Shown here: positions 34,933 through 46,601 of the stretch, piece by piece
Layout of the letters: each line of letters starts with the position of its first letter
Position numbering within the stretch: the stretch's first letter is position 1
Assembly: GCA_001586965.3 (NCBI GenBank)
Contig: LUCW03000450.1
Location: 12,501-74,537 of the forward strand
DNA from: Sphaeroforma sirkka
Taxonomy: Eukaryota > Opisthokonta > Ichthyosporea > Ichthyophonida
DNA: 62,037 nt
Direction of reading: 5' to 3'
The notes under the pieces: generated by a model
What the model saw: only the letters and a program-made list of their open reading frames with translations
Database searches by the model: none
Told to the model about the DNA's origin: nothing
Position numbers and translations under genes: made by a program

Positions 34933-35468
34933 TTGGAAAATGCTCAGCCGTCACCAGTACCTCTGCACAATACGGATTTGACACCATGTCATTCTGACAG
35001 GCTCGCCGGAAATATGCCCTACAGAGAACTCATCGGCGCCCTTCGGTACTTAGCTGATGGTACACGACCAGATATCACATTCGCTGTGAACCAATTATCC
35101 AGGCACCTTGACAGACCATTCATACGTCACTGGAATGCTGCCAAGCGAGTCCTTCGATATCTGAAGGGCACCTCTGAATATGGACTGAGGTTGGACCCTG
35201 AGATATCCCTACAGCCGGTCGCTTTCGCTGATGCAAGCTTTGCCTCTGACGCAACAGACCGAAAATCAACAAGTGATTACGTTATTTTTTATGTGCGGCA
35301 CACCTGTGATTTGGGGATCAAGAAAGCAGAAACTGACAGCACAGTCTACTTGCGAAGCAGAAATCATTGCCCTAAATGATGTCACAAAGGAAATTTGTTG
35401 GTTGCGAAATTTAATGTCGGAACTCGGTATCAACATTGGACCTAAAACCCTAAACAATCCTGGTTTAC
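34933..35468 (+). pseudogene. copia RT thumb and RNase H, truncated
   Basis: Contains the copia block YRELIGALRYLADGTRPDI, NQLSRHLDRP, and LRYLKGTSEYGL, then RNase H sequence ADASFASD (catalytic Asp) and STCEAEIIALND in another frame. Coding ends in KTLNNPG and is cut off by the junction with element B at about 35468. Confidence 0.85.
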
Positions 35469-35481
35469 TGCGATCAATAAG

Positions 35482-38470
35482 TTATAGCCCGAAGCCACAC
35501 AAGAAATGACAGATATATACATCGCCAGTATGCTTGGATCGCGGGAGTTTAACCAAATCGACTATGACTCGGCGCATCGGTTGGTCTTCTGTCACACTTT
35601 TTAGGGGTGCCCAACCGTATCGCTTGATCTGGTTCTTTTCACAATCAGTACAGCGTCGGTATACTTTACGTATGGCTTTCAGCACCGGGTGATCAAGCCC
35701 TGCACGAATAGCCATCTTATAAGTATGCTCAAATGCTCGACGAGTTGAATTATGTATTATTTTAACTCTACTCTCGAGCTCTTCTAAGTCAGTCAGATTC
35801 TGTGTAACGCTGGCTGGATGAACCATGGTCCAGTTAGATAGGGCAACTTTAGTATCAGGAGGGGTAGACTCCTGAGATACGTAATTAGCAACATTAGATT
35901 GTTGAAGTATCTTTTTCAGTTGTTTCGCAGCTCCTGGCTGTTCTTTAAGCAGCGCTTTAAGTAACTGAGTGCGAGCTTCAGGTTCTCTTAGAGCTTTGAG
36001 TCTTTGATCCATGGCCTTAGCTAGTTCCATGTTTTTACGATCTAATGCCGTCTCAATCGGCATTACCTCGACTGCATTCTTGTTGGGTACATGTGTTGTA
36101 CGAGTCTTGAGCTTTTGTTCAAACTCTTTAGACTCCTCTAGTTTAGCTAAGAATTCGGTTGAGGGTGTCCACTTAGTGGTACCTGCAGGACCGATGCGAC
36201 AAACGATGGAGTGTTTCCAAGGTGTCTTCTTAATCCCTGATACAAGAACGTGTCGGTTTCACGGTCGACATAGATAGGCTCGTATTGTATTATGTTAATT
36301 AAATCACGTATCCATGGGTTGGAGCTACGTAACGACAACACAGCGTAATGGTAGATTTAGTAATACTAACCTAATTGAGCAACTGTGCGATAAGTTGCCA
36401 AGGTGGGTTAGCCCACGCATTATGCTTTGATAAGTCAAGCTGAAATGCATCACCTTTAGGATGAGTCAACGACCTATAATCAGAAACCTGTTTTGTTATG
36501 TTCTGCGGCGAACATATTAATAGTAAATGGACTCCATCTTGATTGAGCGAGGTTAACCCATTTCTTATTAAGCATCCAATCGGTTGCTAATAACTTTTTA
36601 ACTGTTTTCTGGTAGTCAGGGACAAGTCGAGAGAGCATGTCAGGAAGATGATTATGTATTCCTGGTATGTGTGTAATGTTAAAAGCGAACTTAGCAATAA
36701 TTTCATGCCAGCGGCTCACCAACTATGAATCAGGGTTCATGTCCTTTAAATATTTCAAGGACTTTTGATCACAGGCGACAGTGAAGTAACTTCCATAAAG
36801 GTAGTCTTTAAACTGTCCTAGCGCAGTAACTATAGCAAGGAGCTTTTGTTTAACGGTAGGGTAATTCCGTTGACTCTTGTTATAACTCTTGCTAAAGAAT
36901 TGTATGTAGCGTGGTTTACCGTTTATCGTTTGGGATAGCACTCCACCTACCGCTCGATCTGAAACGTCGGTTGCTACTTGAAATGGGACGCCATCCACAG
37001 GGTATTGTATGATGGGTGCGTCCATTACTTTACTTTTGACTAGCTTGAATGCATCATCACATTCTTTAGTTCACAGCTTTCCCAAAGGTCCTTTTTGCAG
37101 CCGTAGGTGACTGAAAGGCTTTAAGTAATGAGAAAGATGAGGTACCGAATCCGAGAAGAAGTTAACAAACCCGCACACAGAGAGTTCACATCTCTTCCAG
37201 TAATCGGTGTTGATAAATCCAACACAAATTGTTTCTTGCCAAGATCAATTTTTACCCCTGCTGCAGATACCTTGTAACCAAGTAAGTGTATAGTATCTTC
37301 AGCAAAAGAAGACTTGTCCTCGTTAATCTTAAGTTTGGCATGGTTTAGTTGCTTTAAGACTTCCTTACGAGTTTAGCATGTTCATGTGCTGTCTTTGTAA
37401 CGATGACTATATAATCTAAATATACTGATACGTTATCCAACAGGTCCGCAAATAGTTACATCATAACTTGTTGAAAAAAAGAAGGTAACATGTGTAAGCC
37501 TCCAGGTGCACCTTTAAACTGGTACTTCTTACCTTGCCAAGTAAAGGAAAGGTATTTCCTATGCGGCTCATATATTTGTAATTGATGGAATGTAGTATTT
37601 AAGTCTACCCTGGAAAAGATAGTCGCACCTTCCATTTCGCGTAGTATCTCGCTTCTCTTTGGTAATGGAAAACTATGTTGCGGAATTAGTTTGTTGATTG
37701 GCGACAGGTCTAGTACTACTCTTGTTTTACTAAACGTTCCATCAGATTTATATTGATCGACCGTTAAGAGAGATAAGTTAACTGGGGTTGCATCGTAATT
37801 GATTTCAATTAGACCCTGTTTTAACCAATCTTCAATTTGGGGTTTGACAACGTCTTTGTGTCTCCAACTTACGTAGTTATGTGAAGGACACTTTAACTTA
37901 GAGAAGTCGACGTTTGTTAGGTCAAGCTTAACGTACCCGTTAGTGAACTTAAACATACACCAGTCAGTTGTTGCAATCCTTCTGTTTTGTATAATTAAGT
38001 CCATAACTATATCGTAAAGTGTGGAATCATATCTTATGCTTCACCTTCTGGAGGTTTAGGTATCTTTAACATGTTATCATCTGACTGATCTTTATTTGAG
38101 TCTGGCCCATTAGGCAGACCAGTGAGAGTTATACCTAAACTGAGAAGATCAGTCATACCTATAATTAATTTGTATTTCTGAGACATGTCAGTAACGATTA
38201 GGTAAGTCTTTACTTCTCTTCTATCTGACAACATTATGTGTACATAGTCAATGGCTTCTTCGTAAGTGGTAACTTTGCCATTTCCCAAGTTTAAATTAAT
38301 TGTTTCGTTATGGATAGTCATATCTGTAGCGTAGGCTACTCTGCGTGAGATAGCAGAGACTTCAGCACCTGGATAAAAAAAAGTGCTATAACTTTTTCTC
38401 CATTTACATAAACGGTTTGAAATATACGTTCATCTCCTTTGGTATAGATTTTATTGAACTTTTCCTCATA
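35482..38470 (-). pseudogene. Element B pol, truncated
   Basis: Read on the minus strand: protease (about 38320-38460), RT (37456-38004 and on), RNase H (36723-37025, 36480-36722), Dam-like domain (about 36160-36540) and an integrase fragment (35482-36063). The protease motif reads YPGAE, so the catalytic Asp is lost next to an expanded A-run. The Dam-like motif is NPPW at 36398-36409. Frames break near 37030, 37380, 37455 and 36340. Confidence 0.88.
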
Positions 38471-38478
38471 ATCTTGCA

Positions 38479-39850
38479 CTAGTGCACACATATAGAACTA
38501 TCAGTGCTTAACTTGGACGTCCAGCATGTCCTTGCAATCATCTTTGTGCCAACCGTTAGTACCCTTGCAAGTAGTACATCTTTCATATAGTGCCCAAATT
38601 TTGGCTTGCCTGGTGCACACTTAACAGAGTCGTGTTTACCATTACACTTGCCATCACGTTTAGTGAGGATGAAACAACACTTCTTGCAAGGTGCTCTCTC
38701 CTTCCTTTCACCTTTTGGTTCAGTAGAAGTAGAGCCTTTACCACCTCCTGCTGCAGTAGTGCGAGGTTTCTTAGTATTACGCGCAGTGTTATTCTCTGTC
38801 CCGGTATGCTTAGCGGGCTGGGTAAAGCTCGAGGTACTAAGTACTCTAGTAGATGAGTTGGTATGCTTTTGAACTATCTTCTCAAAGACAGACCAAGGCA
38901 TAGATCGCAAATCACCATAGGTGTGGACAAAGTACTGCAGACAGGGACTTAGGACCGGACCAGAGGACCGAGCCTAAAAGGATTTATTGAGGCTCAGACC
39001 TAGGAGGATCTACTATGGCCGACCAAAGGCTCAGACCTAAGAGCAGTAGACCCAGAGGCTCAGACCTAAAAGCGGTAGACCCAGAGGCTCATATCTAAGA
39101 GGAATTTATTGATGATCGGGCCGAGGACCGGATTAGATAGTAGGATATAGTTTAGAGGAATAGAATGATGATTCACCGAGTGTCATCATTAATTAGTAAC
39201 TAGGAGACCGGAATCTTAGATACGGAGATTTTCACAATCTGCCGTTGTTAAAGAAAATCTCGTCTTACACAAAGACGTGATCAATAGATACAGCAGACGC
39301 GCCGTTCATATCGGCACTTCTGACTGAGTTCACTTATTTCAGACTTAACACTCTTTATCAAGTGTCACTTGGTTTTGACCACATAGGCGATTATATCATC
39401 ATTGACCTTCTTAAAAAGGCTAGCCCCCAGAGTCTCCATCATCTGACAAATTAATAAATATTTGCCAGTATAGGTACGACCTCCCATCAGTGTGTTCATA
39501 TGTGTCATATGAGCTAGAGCACCTCCAATAGTAGTATCGTTCGCAAAGGTCTTGCGAGACTCTAAAAGTTCACGGTCACGTGCATCTTCAAAGAAAGCGT
39601 TAAGTATATTCTCACGCAACTGACGCCAGGGTAAAGCTTTCCAGTTGGGGGCTCATAGGTCTTTAAGATAGTTTGCCATTCCTCTGACTCACAGAAACGA
39701 ATAAAGGCATTCACCATCTGCTTATTCTTAAGGCTGGCAGACTCCTTAAGTTGGTCAAAGGCCTTCAGTGTCTCCGCTGTACTCTCATTAGTAGAGAAAT
39801 CGACCTCAGCCTTCGCGTTACCTAGCTGCTTTGTAAAGCTTGGTTCGAAG
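38479..39850 (-). pseudogene. Element B gag, C-terminal part
   Basis: 38479-38910 carries the tail with CKKCCFILTKRDGKCNGKHD and the Ser/Thr-rich linker. 39384-39840 carries the EDARDRELLESRK and DQLKESAS-like blocks. Between them sits a solo LTR. The aligned 5' continuation is at 55855-56706, but about 280 bp of gag (A positions about 27152-27433) is missing at the element C insertion point. Confidence 0.85.
38922..39383. mobile_element. Solo LTR of a further retroelement family
   Basis: A 462-bp insertion in element B gag, bounded by TGTGG...CCACA and flanked by the 4-bp duplication TAGG (38918-38921 and 39384-39387). Comparison with element A shows an empty site. Inside are about three copies of a 29-bp unit around GAGGCTCAGACCTAAGAGC and GTAGACCCA. 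No internal retroelement coding remains, as expected from LTR-LTR recombination. Confidence 0.9.
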
Positions 39851-40417
39851 TGTAAATATCGGTCTCTTAGGGCGATATAAACATCTTAGAGCTACTAAAC
39901 GTAATAAAATCTTGAAGTCTTTTAATAAGTTTTTTAAGTATACGAATTTTAGTCTGGTAATAAAGTTAGGTATGCCTCATAGAAATCAGCAATACTCTGG
40001 GGGATTGTAAGGCTGAGACATTGCCTATATATCATCCTCCCAGTACTAATTTCGCCGAAGGGATTTTATCTATGTTTTCGTTATCGTTATCGTCGAAACT
40101 AGTATTACTTGTTTCGTCGCACGAATTACTAAAACTAGTAAAATCCTATCTTTAAAAAAAAAAAGAAAAAAAAATACTCTTGATGTCCTTAGTTATTGTC
40201 TTAACCAATAACTGACCACTTATCAAGAATTACCGACTTGCCATCATCAGACTGGCACATCTGGTTGGCTGAGCGGAGGTCAAACTAGGTAACCATTAAG
40301 GGTCTCTAGAAAGCTATGTTCGGTTGAGCCATCTCGCTACCGAGGTATTCAGATGTATATTTTGGAGTGTTTATCTAGGTCTCTTAATAGACCTACTCCA
40401 AATATACTCTTTGGCCT
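39851..40417 (-). repeat. Element C 3' LTR, first piece
   Basis: Starts TGTAAATATCGGTCTC next to the target GAAG and runs to TTGGCCT, where element D is inserted. It contains a class-II tRNA-like A box, TGGCTGAGCGG (40266-40276), and a strong hairpin at 40361-40402 (TTTGGAG/CTCCAAA and TAGGTCT/AGACCTA). Confidence 0.93.
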
Positions 40418-40667
40418 TGTAGTAAGTATACGCGAGATAACTGTATCTCGACGTTCTCCCTCCTCAGGGAGGGGGACGTTGTTCATTTATTAGTAATTAT
40501 AAACAGTAATCCTAAAATGACTGACTCTTAAATGAGTCATTAGTCATGTGCTGTAAAACCAGCAAACCCCTAAAACCCAGTTTATCAGATTATTCTGATA
40601 AACTGTAAAACTTGTAATAAACCTAAAATAATCAAATAAATCCAAGTACTTAATATGGCGAAACTCA
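40418..40667 (-). repeat. Element D 3' LTR
   Basis: TG at 40418; inner end best placed after ATATGGCGAAACTCA at 40667, next to a purine tract (GAAGGAGGGGT on the minus strand). Four hairpins occur in a row: 40433-40450, 40456-40471, 40517-40547 and 40578-40605. The pol frame runs into this LTR and stops at 40544. Confidence 0.88.
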
Positions 40668-43600
40668 ACCCCTCCTTCGGTCCATAAGTCTTCGTTAATT
40701 GGTGGGTCTGTGCGTCTATGCACTAAACGGAGGAGTTCCACCCGTACCGGTTTGTTCTTGAATTCTGGTGGGGCGGAACCATCTTTGTTCGCTAACTCAT
40801 AGCGTAGACCGTGTCTAGCTTTGACTACATATGGTCCAAACAATGGCCGCATAGCCTTCGTTGTTCGGCCTTCTGATCGTACCATGACCACATCTCCTTC
40901 GTCGAAATGTACCAAGTCGTGAGCATGCAGGCGGTCAAATGTCGTCGTAAGCTTGTCTGTATACTTCTTGGTAATGTGGTGGAGGGTCGGCAATATAGTG
41001 TCCTGTAACTGGTCTAATCGTTGTGCCCAGGTGTCATTCGTCATCGACTGAGAATCCGGTAACTCGTCCGTGAAATCGGCGAACGGAACATGGCGGCGGC
41101 CAAAGTACACGCTAAACGGTGCACTCTTATGGCGGTGGGATATCCGAAGTTTCTGGTATAGCATCGTAAACGGAAGGCGTTCGTCCCATCGAAGGAGAAC
41201 TGCCTCACAGCATTGTCGAATAGAACGTGTAATCTCCTTGTGACGTCGTTCTGCCGCGCCCAGCACTTGGGGTCGATATGGTGGAGACACCTTATGTAGC
41301 ATCCCCACTTCCTGGACCAGAAGCTCCACTATCTTGTTGGTGAACTCCTTCCCCATGTCTGTTTGGATTTTACGGGGGAATCCATGTTCGCCAAAAAAAT
41401 CTCTATGAGTGTCTGTGTCGTGGTTTCCTTTGTCTTGTCCGGTGTGGCTCGAAGGATAGAATAGCCTGTGGCGATGTCTAAGACGTGAAGAATATAATTG
41501 TTCTTGCGTCTGGACTCCAGTGGCATCGGGATGTAGTCCACTTGAATATGGTCCCACGGGTAGCGTACATCGATGCTAATCATCGGGTGGAAACCTTTAC
41601 GAAGTATGTCCTGTCCCAAACATGTGCCACATTGCCGCTTAACCTCTGTGGCTAACTCAAGTGCCCTTGGCCAAACGTGACCGTTCTGACGAAGTTGTTG
41701 GACTGTGTCCGCCGCCCCATCATGTCCTTGTTCGTGTTGCGCTTGCGTGAGTTGCGTACGACGCTGTTTCTCCGCCGGACTCGCTTGTGCAAACGCCGGT
41801 TGACCCTCTGCATCTGCCATTGCCACTGAGATTTCTCGCGCTGTGTCTAAGCACATGACATATTTTGTATGCTTTGGTTCTACATAACCAAGTCGCTGTG
41901 AAAACAGCGGGTCCAGTTTGAATCCATTGGGAGGACCCACCCGTGCTACTACGGTATGACCCCATGGTGTCTTCCCACATGCGTACTTAGCGTACTTGAG
42001 GAACGTGTGTGGTGTCCGTGGTACCAGCACCGGTTCTGTCTGCAATAACTGCTTGAACAGGTCGAACCATGGTGCTCTTGGTACCCATGGTAAACGTACT
42101 GTGGCCCGTGCGCCGTCGGCTCGTATCTTGCGTAACATCCTGTGTATCTGTTCCGAAGGCGGGTTCATCCATCCATCGACTATCGACCAGTCGTGGGCAA
42201 AAGCTCCTGCCCCATCATCCTTCGTCCAGAACCGAGGAAGCTGAGCGTTGGTTGGGTCCGCAAATACATCTATGTCATTCGGTCCGAAGTGTTGTTGCGC
42301 TTGTTCAAAAAGTAACTAGGGAATAACTGCCAGCGTCTGTATACATTATTTCGAGTTCGTCCTGTTCCGCTGTCCCCTCGTGTACTCTACTTAACATGTC
42401 CGGGAGCACATTTGTCTCTCCTGGTATATGCGATATGGTAAAGTTGAATGGCGCGATGATATGATGCCATCTCTGAAGCATCGGATTAAGCTTGAGCTGT
42501 GTGTTCATATACACAAGGGCCTTGTGGTCCGTGAAGACCGCAAACCGTTGCCCATCCAAGTATTCCCTGAAATGTGTCAGTTCATATACCAATGCCAATA
42601 ACTCCTTCATAGGTGTGGCGTAGTTCTGTTGCGCATGGTTCAGAGTCTTACTAAAGAACATTAAGTAATGTTTCTTACCGTCGACCCATTGGAATAGCGC
42701 TCCCCCCAAACCGTAATCGCTAGCGTCGGTTTCCAAGTTCAAAGGAATGCCGTCGACCGGAAAGTGTAACGCCACAGCATTCACCACTGCGTCCTTCATT
42801 GCCTGCCACGCCTGTGCATGTCTCTCCTCCAACGATCACCTATCAACTCCTTTGGTTTGAGTTTGCAAAATTCGCGCAAGGGTGCAACCGTGTTCGCGAA
42901 ATTAGGCAGATGTTCGTGGAGGTAATTTGCTAAACCCAACGCCGAGGCTATATCTTTGTGCCGTAGTGGTGTGGGCCAGTCGATCAGCTTGGCCTGCTTT
43001 CCATGGTCAATGTCAATGCCTTGTGCCGATACTTTCTTCCCTAGGATCATGACTTCGGAAATAGCGAAGTGGCACCTGGCAGGGTTAAGCTTAAAACTGT
43101 GGTATGTTAAGCGTTGTATCACCTTCTGAACCGTCCTAACGTGTTCGTCATAACCGTCACTGGCGATAACTATGTCATCGATATAGTGGTGAACCGGTAA
43201 GCCATCAAGTATCGTACTCAAGGTACGTTGTAATTGCTGCGTGAGTACATGACGACCGAACGGTGCTAATGTGAACGAGTACTGAAAACGTTCGTGTGTA
43301 AAACTAAATAAGTATTGTGAGTCTGGATGGATGGGCAGCCTGTGGTATGCAGCCGATATGTCCAGCGTCGTGTAGTACTTCTTACTCTTGAGGCGAGATA
43401 TGAGTTCGTTGACCTTGGGGATCAGGAACTGGTCACCAGGAATAAGCGCGTTAACGGTACGCATATCTAAACACACGCGTACCTTCTTGACGTTGCCTTC
43501 CGCATCGAATGTCGGTACCGCAAGGAGAGGAAGATGAACAGTCGTTGGTGTCGTTCGTTTCGTAATCACCAAATCCGTCAACCACTTCTTCACTTGTTCA

Positions 43601-44277
43601 TCCACATAGGGGAGCCATCGATAGGATACGAAGTTACGCGTCGATCTCCGCATCTGCAACGCTTGTTCATGGGTTACTGGGATGGTTACCTCACTCCCTT
43701 CCAGACGACAGCGCGCGTTGTCGGCAATCTTCGCATTGGCTTTCAAATCCTGTGCCAACCGTTGGCGTACATCGACGGGTTCCTTCGTGTTAGGTGCTTG
43801 TCGGCGTGGTATGGGTTCGAGGAGCTCATCTAGTTCTGTGGGGTCTATTGGTGCAAGTGGCGATCGGATACCGCCTATGTATAGGCCCAAGCCTTTCAAC
43901 ATATCTTGCCCCACTATGACATCTATACCCGTCGGCAAGCTCATCAATTCTAATGAACCGTCGATAATTCTGGTGCCGTACCTTATAGGTACCACTTCCG
44001 TCGTCCCCAGTCGAGGAGTTCGCACCGCCTTGTCAGCTAAATATATAAATGACCCAGGTGGTGCCAGACTTATTGGTCGGCCAAGGAGGTCTGCGGATGT
44101 CTGTGAGATACAACTTCTATTTGCTCCCGTGTCTATCAAGGCTTTGAACGTACGTCCGTTGATTTGTACTTGAATATAGACTCGGTTGTCTGACGTCAGC
44201 AATGGGTCTTGTATTGCCATCACTGCTCCAATCGTGGTAACAAATATGAAGCTCCTATCCGACTCAGACACCCTCAC
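40544..44277 (-). pseudogene. Element D pol: protease, RT, RNase H, Dam-like domain, integrase
   Basis: The protease has the canonical LIDTGANRSCIS (about 44120). RT: LLAVPTFDAEGN, VRVCLDMRTVNALIP, YTTLDISAAYHRLP, FTLAPFGRHVLTQQ and YIDD (about 43170). RNase H: ETDASDYGLGG and LPDMLSR. Dam-like domain 41929-42288. Integrase: an H-H-C-C module (QHEQGHDG...CGTCLGQD), VDYIPMP, TDMGKEF and AAERRHKE as the D, D, E residues, and a C-terminal GDVVMVRSEG module. It breaks at about 42835, 42310 and 41392; the last is at a seven-base homopolymer. Confidence 0.9.
41929..42288 (-). other. Dam-like N6-adenine methyltransferase domain in element D pol
   Basis: Minus-strand text FGPNDIDVFADPTNAQLPRF, then TKDDGAGAFAHDW, GWMNPPS (NPPS at 42154-42165), ATVRLPWVPRAPWF and KTPWGHTVVARVGP. 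Of the copies here it looks most like phage Dam proteins (D-V-x-A-D-P-x-N-A and DW followed by W-x-NPP). It keeps the same place between RNase H and integrase and the same KTPW.HT C-terminal extension as A and C. Confidence 0.75.
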
Positions 44278-44280
44278 CTC

Positions 44281-46601
44281 TCATGCATGATCGGCTACCG
44301 ACTCCCACGTCTCATAGGTGTGGTTTGGTGTTGACGTCATGTGCTCGAAGTCTTCGTAAAGAATCGTGTTGATATGAATCTCTGTAGCTTCCGATGGTGG
44401 AGCCAAGTCTTCGTCCTGTGTAATCGCATTCACCTGTACTTGAGGCATCGGACGTATTGTGACTACGTCTCTAGTCTGGGATGTATTCTGCCCCTGTCCT
44501 GCGGTTGATGTTGTGGACGGTCTGTGTACCGATTGTACGTCCCTCAAAGGGCGGTTGTTGTCCTATAGCCTTGCCCGACCCTCCGCGCTCACCGCTTGCG
44601 ACGCCCTGAAATGATGACACCGTGGGATGTGCCTACCACCTGGTGGCGCCTGTGCCTGGCACCCCGCACAAGTCGTTGGTACCGTAGGTTGGGGCCGTTG
44701 AGTCCAATTCTGCGTTTGTCATCTACTCGTCTGTAGGTTGGGGCGGCTATTGGTGTGGTCGCGACTTCCATTGGTCGTCGGGCCCTCGCGGTTGTTGTGA
44801 CCCTGGAAACGTGCTGTCGTACGTTGCTGTGCATCCTGAATGTCAGGGCTCAACAGCTGTATAAGCTCGTGTGTCACCATCAGTTGCCATTTGGGATGCA
44901 ACTGTAGAGTAGGTTCATACGTACGGGCGTTGAGAGCTTCTTCTAACAGTTGTACAATGCAGTGGTTCACTAAAATCTGTTGGAAGTCGGCATCTGTCTG
45001 GCACCGTTCACGTGCCCTCCTGTGGTTCTCCATGAGCTGTGTCATTTGTTCCATAAGAGGAGTGTGCATGTTCCGACTTTGGCCCTTGGCTAACTTGCGA
45101 AACGCGGGATCGACAGTGGCTTGTGTTTCGTGCGAACAGATCTGTTCGATCTGTAGCTGAGGTGTGCATGTCTTCAACCGTTCAGAGTTGTCGCGGATGT
45201 AGTACAGTGTTGACTTCTCCGCCTTGAAGTAAGATAGTACCTTATGAAACCATGTAAGGTTCCAACTCTCGTCCAGCCCTGCGATTTGTGCGTTCTTGAA
45301 CGCCTCGAGGAGAAACCCCACTTGTGTCCCGTTCCATAATATCATGTAGGTAGTATCTGTTCGACGGCCAATCAGGCCACGTACGTGGTGAAGGTACGGG
45401 ACGCTTCTCTACCGGTCGGGACTTTAATGTAGCTCGAAGTGTCTTTAGGGTCTAGGGTTTACTTCAGCTCGAGCCGTGTTATTCTCCTCGATTGCTGGCA
45501 TAGCTCGTCACTTAAATGTAGTATCTGTGCGTGTAGCGCCTGTCGGCTTTTCTCGATACTAGCCGGTGTGGGCGGAGGCACTGGTGTCTCCTTCTCTTGT
45601 CGTTTAGGTGTCTGTACATATTCACTGGGCGCTTCTTTCTCGCCCCACTGGCGTTGCTGTTGTTGGCGCAGGTTCGTACTTAATCGGTCCTGTCTATTCT
45701 TCACCGCCTCCTTACCTTGAGGGTTCTGTCTGGCTAATCCTTGTTCATGTGCGAACTCTTGAAAAGTTGGTGTGTTCTCACTGGCAGACAGAGTATCATC
45801 CTCCTCGGTTGAACTGTCCTCTGACCCTGGTGATTTGTACCCGAGTCCATAAAACGGACGCTTACAGCCTTGGATTCGGAAGGTAGGGTTGTCTTCGTCC
45901 TCTGGTACTGCCTGTACCCGTTCGTGTGCGTCAGAAGAACTCTCCTTAGCGGCCGGCCCTATTGTAGTTCGTCCGGCGTTTATGCGCTGTAACCTCTGTT
46001 CGTATTTTTCAAAGAGAGACTGCTGTTGTGTCATCAGCTCCGCGAGTTTTTGAGCTGACGATTGTTCCCGTGCCGTTTCCTTGTTGTTGGTACGGTTCCG
46101 GTGACGCTTCCGCTTGTTAGGTGGTAGGCGTGGTGAGTCATTACTGGGAAATAAGGCTCCTGGAGTATCCAGAGACGAGCGAGGGGACAGCCCTTCACTG
46201 GCTACCTGTTCACCAATAAAAGTCTGACTGCTGTCCGCACGCAGGTCGGGCACTTCCTTGGTCTCACCCTCGAATATGACATCCTCGTCAGATTGTGCAG
46301 GTCCATTTTTGTTTGCTGTTGGTGGCTGCTTGTCGTCCGCGGAAATAATGTGTGGAGCCCCAAGATGTGTCTGTTGTTGCCCCTCCAGAGCCTGACCTGA
46401 GTGCGGAGCGGAGCGTTCCGTATGGGACTGACGACGTTTAGTTCCACGTCGGTCGATATAATCTTCCTTGCGGCGCTCAGGATTCAAGAGTTGCTGTCTA
46501 CGACTTTGGCGGGGGTAGGACATGGTTGGTGAGTTGTTTGTCAATGGAGAACTAGAAATGTGTGCGAATGAACTGATAGAGTACTGAATATAAATATCCA
46601 T
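44281..46601 (-). pseudogene. Element D gag region
   Basis: The first frame (46601-45459; likely start MSYPRQSRRQQLLN at 46523) is basic, Pro/Glu/Gln-rich and ends in a coiled coil (LHAQILHLSDELCQQSRR). The next frame (45345-44719) reads MILWNGTQVGFLLEAFKNAQ and helical blocks that look like a capsid. Further frames at 44834-44589 (Arg-rich) and 44547-44281 complete the region before pol. No zinc knuckle is recognised. Assignment rests on position and composition. Confidence 0.6.

Larger units (their letters stand above)
22896..35468 (+). mobile_element. Ty1/copia retrotransposon relic, split by element A
   Basis: Domains follow copia order: gag with zinc knuckle, protease, integrase, reverse transcriptase, RNase H. 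The element is interrupted at 25064/33250 by gypsy-like element A, with a GGCT duplication; across the insertion the integrase frame is continuous. It stops abruptly at about 35468 within RNase H, where inverted element B begins. No right LTR is found. Frameshifts in gag, integrase and RT make it inactive as read. Confidence 0.92.
35468..39850 (-). mobile_element. Element B, left part: inverted, truncated relative of element A
   Basis: Minus-strand pol and gag nearly identical in the visible blocks to element A. It begins inside the integrase (at the position matching A about 31335), joined directly to the copia relic. It ends at 39850 in gag, where element C is inserted; gag continues at 55855. 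It has no LTR at this end and carries a solo LTR at 38922-39383. Confidence 0.93.

Noticed and set aside
42069..44173. Plus-strand ORFs opposite element D pol
   Set aside because: Antisense shadows of a well-supported pol frame.
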